From Megamerina dolium (lineage: Eukaryota > Arthropoda > Insecta > Diptera > Megamerinidae): 64,000 nucleotides of DNA. The translations under genes were made by a program, and so were the position numbers. Location: NCBI GenBank assembly GCA_963854835.1, contig OY978525.1:71848128-71912127 (forward strand), read 5' to 3'. Each line of letters opens with the position of its first letter. The first letter of the stretch is position 1. Shown piece after piece: positions 60,007 through 64,000 of the stretch. The notes below the pieces were generated by a model. The model saw only the letters and a list, made by a program, of their open reading frames with translations. It searched no databases and was not told the origin of the DNA.

Positions 60007-60828
60007 CCATATAGCTTCTCTTCAATTACTGTTATGCGTGTTAAATTTTGAACAGTATAAGAAGGGACCTACTTATTTTAGCCGGTTCCGAACGACAGAA
60101 CCCTTGCGACATCACTTTTTCTGAGCTTTGTCACAGAGTTCTTTTAGAAGCTTTAGAACGATCTTAGAACGATCTGAGTTACAACAGTCAAAAATCGATT
60201 ACTATACAAAGGTATTCTTGGGTTTGTCCTGTTAAAAAAAAATTTGTCTGTGCTGCAAACAAACAAAAACGATTATTATTTGCAAGGAAACATGAAAATT
60301 GGACCATTGATCAGTGGAAATCTGTGCTATTGTCTGATGAACCAAGCGACGCCAATTTGTCTGACGAAAACAAGATGAGCGCTATAAACCTGTATGTATT
60401 GCAACAATAGTGAAGCATGGAGGTGGCTCAGTAATGATTTGGGGTAGTTACGATGTGTTAGTGAAAATCGATGAAACAATTAAAAAAACAGTATCATCAA
60501 ATCCTTTAACAACATAATGATGCAAAACACATTTCTAATTTTTTTCGGAACTATTTAGAACGAAAACAAGATGGTGTGTTGGAAATAATCGCCAGACGTT
60601 AATTAATAATTGGTTGAGTTCCTGTGGGATAAACTCGATCGTCACATAAGAGTAATGACACCAACAAGAGAATCGTCCATGTGGCAATGTCTACAACATG
60701 TGTGGGACAATCTTCAAAAAGAAAAACTTCAAATTTTTGTTGAACGGCTGCCAAGAATATGCCGAGCACTCATCAAAGCCATAGGTGGTCAATTCGACGA
60801 AAAGCGTTTAAATAAATTGTGTGTTTAA
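59601..60828 (+). pseudogene. Degenerate Tc1-like transposase interrupted by a SINE
   Basis: The N-terminal part at 59601-59940 includes SLGKRDRVIVLKKTVKSQRH and IAKLVRISQTCVAIILK (HTH). After the inserted SINE and (TA)n, pieces resume: ATIVKHGGGSVMIWGS (about 60400), a QHNDAKHIS-like second Asp region (about 60515) and FLWDKLDRHIRVMTPTRESS through RLPRICRALIKAIGGQFDEK to the stop at 60828. Many stops. Not related closely to the two Tc1 elements at 20-25 kb. Confidence 0.75.
59957..60155 (-). mobile_element. (TA)n and tRNA-derived SINE, copy 7 (truncated)
   Basis: TA array to about 60002, then reversed SINE body: agaagggacctacttatttt near 60058, ccggttccgaacgacagaac near 60083 and gctttgtcacagagttcttt near 60125, ending near 60155. 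It lies inside the Tc1-like remnant. Confidence 0.83.
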
Positions 60829-61109
60829 AATATAATATGTGATTCAAATATTGGGAGCGCAAATTAAAAATGCGGGATTTACAACAGATGGCGTAGTTCG
60901 GGATATAAGCATCAGACAATACTGAAACTATATTCATGTCATAACCTCATTCCATAGCTTTCATTTTCAGTATGTGTCATTTGCCCGGAGTGTAAACAAC
61001 ATAGTTTTTTTTTGCTCTCAATATGTCAAGTTTTGTGCCCACAAAACAGCATTTGCGGGAAGTTTTGATTTACTTCTTTAATTTGGAGAAAAGTGCAGCT
61101 GAATTCTAC
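60829..61109 (+). pseudogene. mariner 5' end and first 29 codons
   Basis: From ATG at 61023 the frame reads MSSFVPTKQHLREVLIYFFN and LEKSAAEFY, clearly the same family as the mariner at 10717 ([15 protein letters not shown]). It is cut at about 61107, where Jockey sequence begins. The preceding 200 bases are probably its 5' flank. Confidence 0.8.
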
Positions 61110-62331
61110 TTTCTAAAGTATTCGAAAATCTACTTGTCATGAATATAACTCCATTTATTAATCTCAACCAACTGATTCCTCAACATCAGTTTGGATTTAG
61201 AAAACAGCACGGCACAATAGAACAAGTCCACCGCATTGTAACTCTGATAAGGAACACTTTTGAAGAAAAAAAGTATTGCTCAGCTGTCTTTCTTGATATC
61301 ACTCAAGCTTTCGATAAAGTATGGCACGATGGCCTTATTTACAAACTCAAACTATTACTGCCTGCAAATGTCTCCTCATTGCTAAGTAGCTACCTCACGA
61401 AAAGACAATTTCTCGTACATCACAAGGATTACACAACAAATCCATTGGATATTCACGCTGGCGTTCCTCAAGGAAGCGTTTTGGGCCCCTTACTGTATCT
61501 CTTATACACTACAGATATGCCCAGCAATAACCATACATTTATATCGACCTTTGCATAGAAGCTACTAAACTCCTGCAGGCTCATATCGATTCTCTCGAAA
61601 TATGGCTAGCAAAATGGCGTATAAAAGTCAATGAATCAAAGAGCGTACATGTAACCTTCACGCTAAGGCCAGATACATGTCCCCCACTTAAAATTAATGG
61701 CCAATCAGTTCCACAATGTTCCTCAACAAAGTACTTGGGTATTCACCTCGACAGAAGGCTGACCTGGAAAAATCACATAGAGGCAAAGAAAACTCAGATC
61801 AAGCTTAAAATTAATCAGTTATGGTGGCTGATACACAAAAGATCAAAGTTGAATCTCGAATACAAAGTGCTATTATATAAAGCAATCCTGAAGCCAATCT
61901 GGACTTATGGTATTCAGTTTGGGGCACCGCATCTCCCTCATATATCGAAAAATTGCAGCGAATACAATCCAAGTGTCTGCGAATTATTGTAAACGCGCCT
62001 TGGTATATGAGGAACGTTAACATCCATCGAGATTTAAATGTACCCACAATTTCTGAGGAAGTTGCAATGTCTTGCAGAAGCTACATTCAAAAATTACACA
62101 GTCATCCGAATCCCCTTGCTAGGCAATTGTTGCTGAGCACGGGGCATCGTCGATTAAAAAGAAAAGACACACTGAATATGCTGTGAAATTGCTATACCTC
62201 GCGACTCAACAAATTGTGATGGAACGTTGGGAATATCACATAATTTTAGTTAGTTTGTAAGATTTGATTACTTATTGTTATTTTCTAAGTAATTTTAGAA
62301 AGATCCAATAAAAAAAGCTTGAAAAAAAAAA
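61108..62331 (+). mobile_element. Jockey-type LINE, 5'-truncated, with poly(A) end
   Basis: RT from FENLLVMNITPFINLNQLIP through VFLDITQAFDKVWHDGLIYK and GVPQGSVLGPLLYLLYT, then ISTFA and a stop. The segment with the catalytic Asp pair is missing, and the frame resumes at EATKLLQAHIDSLEIW. KYLGIHLDRRLTWKNHIEAK and, after a frameshift near 61925, RIQSKCLRIIVNAPWYMRNV lead to the stop at 62186. AATAAA at 62308 and a 10-A run at 62322-62331 mark the 3' end. Confidence 0.87.
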
Positions 62332-62484
62332 TTTCGTCGCAAACGGTATCACCTTTATCATCGTACTTTCCGATATCGGAGCAATTTTTCGTACATGGGC
62401 TAATTGGCTACGGATAAATTGCTCCGGGCGACCATATCACAACTTAAGTTGTTCACTAATATTTCGCTTCTCGCGTCTCACCCT
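62332..62484. other. Short noncoding stretch
   Basis: No recognisable feature. Confidence 0.5.
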
Positions 62485-63245
62485 TTAAACATTTTTGCAA
62501 TCGTAAATCGTTCTCAAACAGCTGTACCCATAAAGCGGAGTTGACCCAGTAAAGGTTGTAAAAAATATCGGCCAGTCTTCCGGTTTGCTGCTAAAGTCTG
62601 GCAAATCTTGCAATTTCGTTGGCTTGCTGGAAAATTGCATTGGTACGGAGCTCATGTTGGCAGGAATGGGCATCGTCGACGAATAATTGTTCAAATGCAC
62701 GTCATGGAGAGGCAACGCGGAACCGCGGCTTACATATTATTTGCTGTCGTTGCAGCTGCCGAACCATTTGCGGTAAATGTATAAAGCGGTGGCGAATAAT
62801 GAGTGGCAGTATACAGTGGGTAAGTGGTGGTATTACAAGGTTGTAGCTGTACAGTATTTACATTAGTGACAACGCTCGTAGCCATCGGCAATTGTGGCTG
62901 AGTTAACTGTGGTTGTGACACGGGTAAACCCGACGACGGCATGGCAACCACGGTGAGGCAGCTGTCGCTGGGTACACTGGCCATGCTTTGCGTTGCAGCG
63001 CTAAGGAGATCACTCGCAGATTCATGCTCTTTTTTTTTTTTTGTGGTCGATTTTCAGGCTACTTTTCAGCTTGGCTATACGCATCTGCATTGCCTGAAAC
63101 ATAGTTTCTTGACGTGTGGCAGCGGCCAGTGAAGAACGCATCTACACTAGTACCCGATGAAACCTTGGGCGGTACGGCGATTGGTACAGATACACTGCTT
63201 TTCGTAGCTGATGTACTAACTGGTGTAGTGATATTGGAATTTTAA
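62485..63245 (-). pseudogene. BEL/Pao-like gag fragment with Gln/Thr-rich region
   Basis: The minus strand begins with SNITTPVSTSATKSSVSVPI. After a frame change near 63135 it reads AATRQETMFQAMQMRIAKLK, a run of A (63030-63042) with another frame change, ASDLLSAATQSMASVPSDSC and a Gln/Pro/Thr-rich stretch. After a third shift near 62735 comes LQDLPDFSSKPEDWPIFFTT and FTGSTPLYGYS, the BEL/Pao Gag entry motif (LP.F.G.PEDWP.F...F..ST). Ends at 62485. Confidence 0.68.
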
Positions 63246-63669
63246 TCCCGAATGTTGGCGTAAATATTTGTATAAGCAATTAGGCACATATGCACACATA
63301 TACGCACTTTCAATTCAATTCAATTCCTATCCGTATTGGCGGTAAGTGGCAATAACGGTAGGCAATGTACATACATATATGTGTATATGTTCAGGCAAAA
63401 ATCGAACGTCGAAACCTTGAAATTTAACGGGACTCAGTCCCACATACACACACATGTGCTTCCAATTCAAAACATTTGATCCATTTTCAAAGCCTACAAT
63501 TTTGATTGATATACTTTTCCAAATGTAGCAATAACTGTCCGAATGTACGTGTTCAAATTGAATTCTGAATTAAAGCCTACACTGTTCTAATTAATTTTTT
63601 TAAGTTAAGGCTTATTTTCTAGCTGATTAATGGTTTCATTTTGTATTTTATAAAATATTTGTTGCAATA
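63246..63669. other. Noncoding stretch
   Basis: Scattered aattcaattc repeats; no gene recognised. Confidence 0.5.
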
Positions 63670-63996
63670 TTATTGGAAAATTTTGAATAATTCTAAAATC
63701 GACTGAGTTATTGAAGCATTGTTTAACAATTTTTTTGAAGTAAGAGAATCATTAAACACTTTTCCAATTAAAACTAAATTTTCAGTGTACAATAAAAATT
63801 GCGGAAATTCAGTTACTTTCCAGTTTAAATGTTCAACCAGACTTCTTGGTTTGCTAACAAATTCCGTTGGAACGTGTGAGTGAATTGAAATATTTTTGTT
63901 ATTTTTAGTGATTTTAAAATTAGTTTTATCATTAATCATTCGAAGTAAACATTTTTTCTTAATTCCAAAATCCACTAAATGCATGGGATCTCTCAA
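63670..63996 (-). pseudogene. Unclassified transposase-like fragment at the window edge
   Basis: The frame is open to the right edge: RDPMHLVDFGIKKKCLLRMI followed by NWKVTEFPQFLLYTENLVLI. The D-x-MHLV-x-x-G-x-x-[RK]-K pattern followed by FR/FPQFLLY is shared by a group of transposon-derived proteins in animals, but I cannot name the superfamily with confidence. The N-terminal side lies outside the window. Confidence 0.45.
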
Positions 63997-64000
63997 GTGC

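Overview
This window looks like insect DNA, most probably from a higher fly. Two cellular gene remnants are recognisable: a TNFAIP8-family gene with small fly-type introns, and a NO66-type JmjC oxygenase. The transposon complement is typical of Diptera: BEL/Pao, gypsy, copia, Jockey, RTE, RNase H-bearing LINEs, Penelope, Tc1/mariner, Harbinger and a tRNA-derived SINE. A tephritid-like fly is a guess from overall character, not a demonstrated assignment. The DNA is AT-rich with many (TA)n arrays. There are no operons, CRISPR arrays or other prokaryotic features. About three quarters of what can be identified is mobile-element sequence, mostly broken.

Layout. 1-1.56 kb is AT-rich noncoding DNA with a candidate short inverted-repeat element. 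1.57-6.96 kb is a complete gypsy-type LTR retrotransposon on the minus strand: two 437-bp LTRs, tRNA-Leu primer site, intact SAP-domain Gag and a wrecked Pol. 7.3-14.2 kb holds a TIR repeat pair, LINE fragments, two mariner remnants and two SINE copies among (TA)n arrays. 15.7-18.1 kb is a BEL/Pao fragment. 18.4-27.3 kb is a large inverted duplication (arms about 1.3 and 1.5 kb) enclosing three Tc1-like transposons inserted one after another into (TA)n, plus a mariner. 27.35-28.7 kb holds an LTR with a tRNA-Lys-like primer site.

28.7-32.5 kb carries two Harbinger copies on either side of the 3' part of a TNFAIP8-like gene. 32.6-36.5 kb is a mosaic of BEL, RTE and Jockey pieces. 36.6-38.7 kb is a Jockey-type ORF1 followed by the start of ORF2. 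38.9-41.0 kb is a BEL RNase H-integrase segment on the minus strand, abutting a broken NO66-like gene at 41.0-42.5 kb. 42.7-45.7 kb is the most complete RTE LINE; two more decayed copies lie at 49.4-52.0 and 53.1-55.3 kb. 46.2-47.5 kb is an RNase H-bearing LINE on the minus strand, and 48.9-49.1 kb is a Penelope-like fragment. 52.1-52.7 and 56.3-57.0 kb are two copies of a TTAA-flanked MITE, the second nested in a shortened copia element. 58-64 kb holds Jockey, I-type LINE, Tc1, mariner and BEL gag fragments and an unclassified transposase-like piece at the window edge.

How it works together. There is no shared pathway; the logic is that of a transposon graveyard with a few young insertions. 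The youngest-looking items are the gypsy element with LTRs that look identical, the Tc1-like trio with readable TIRs and TA duplications, and the 18-bp perfect TIR MITE. The two cellular genes both appear damaged where mobile DNA or a deletion meets them. All family assignments rest on motifs recognised by eye; no database search was possible.
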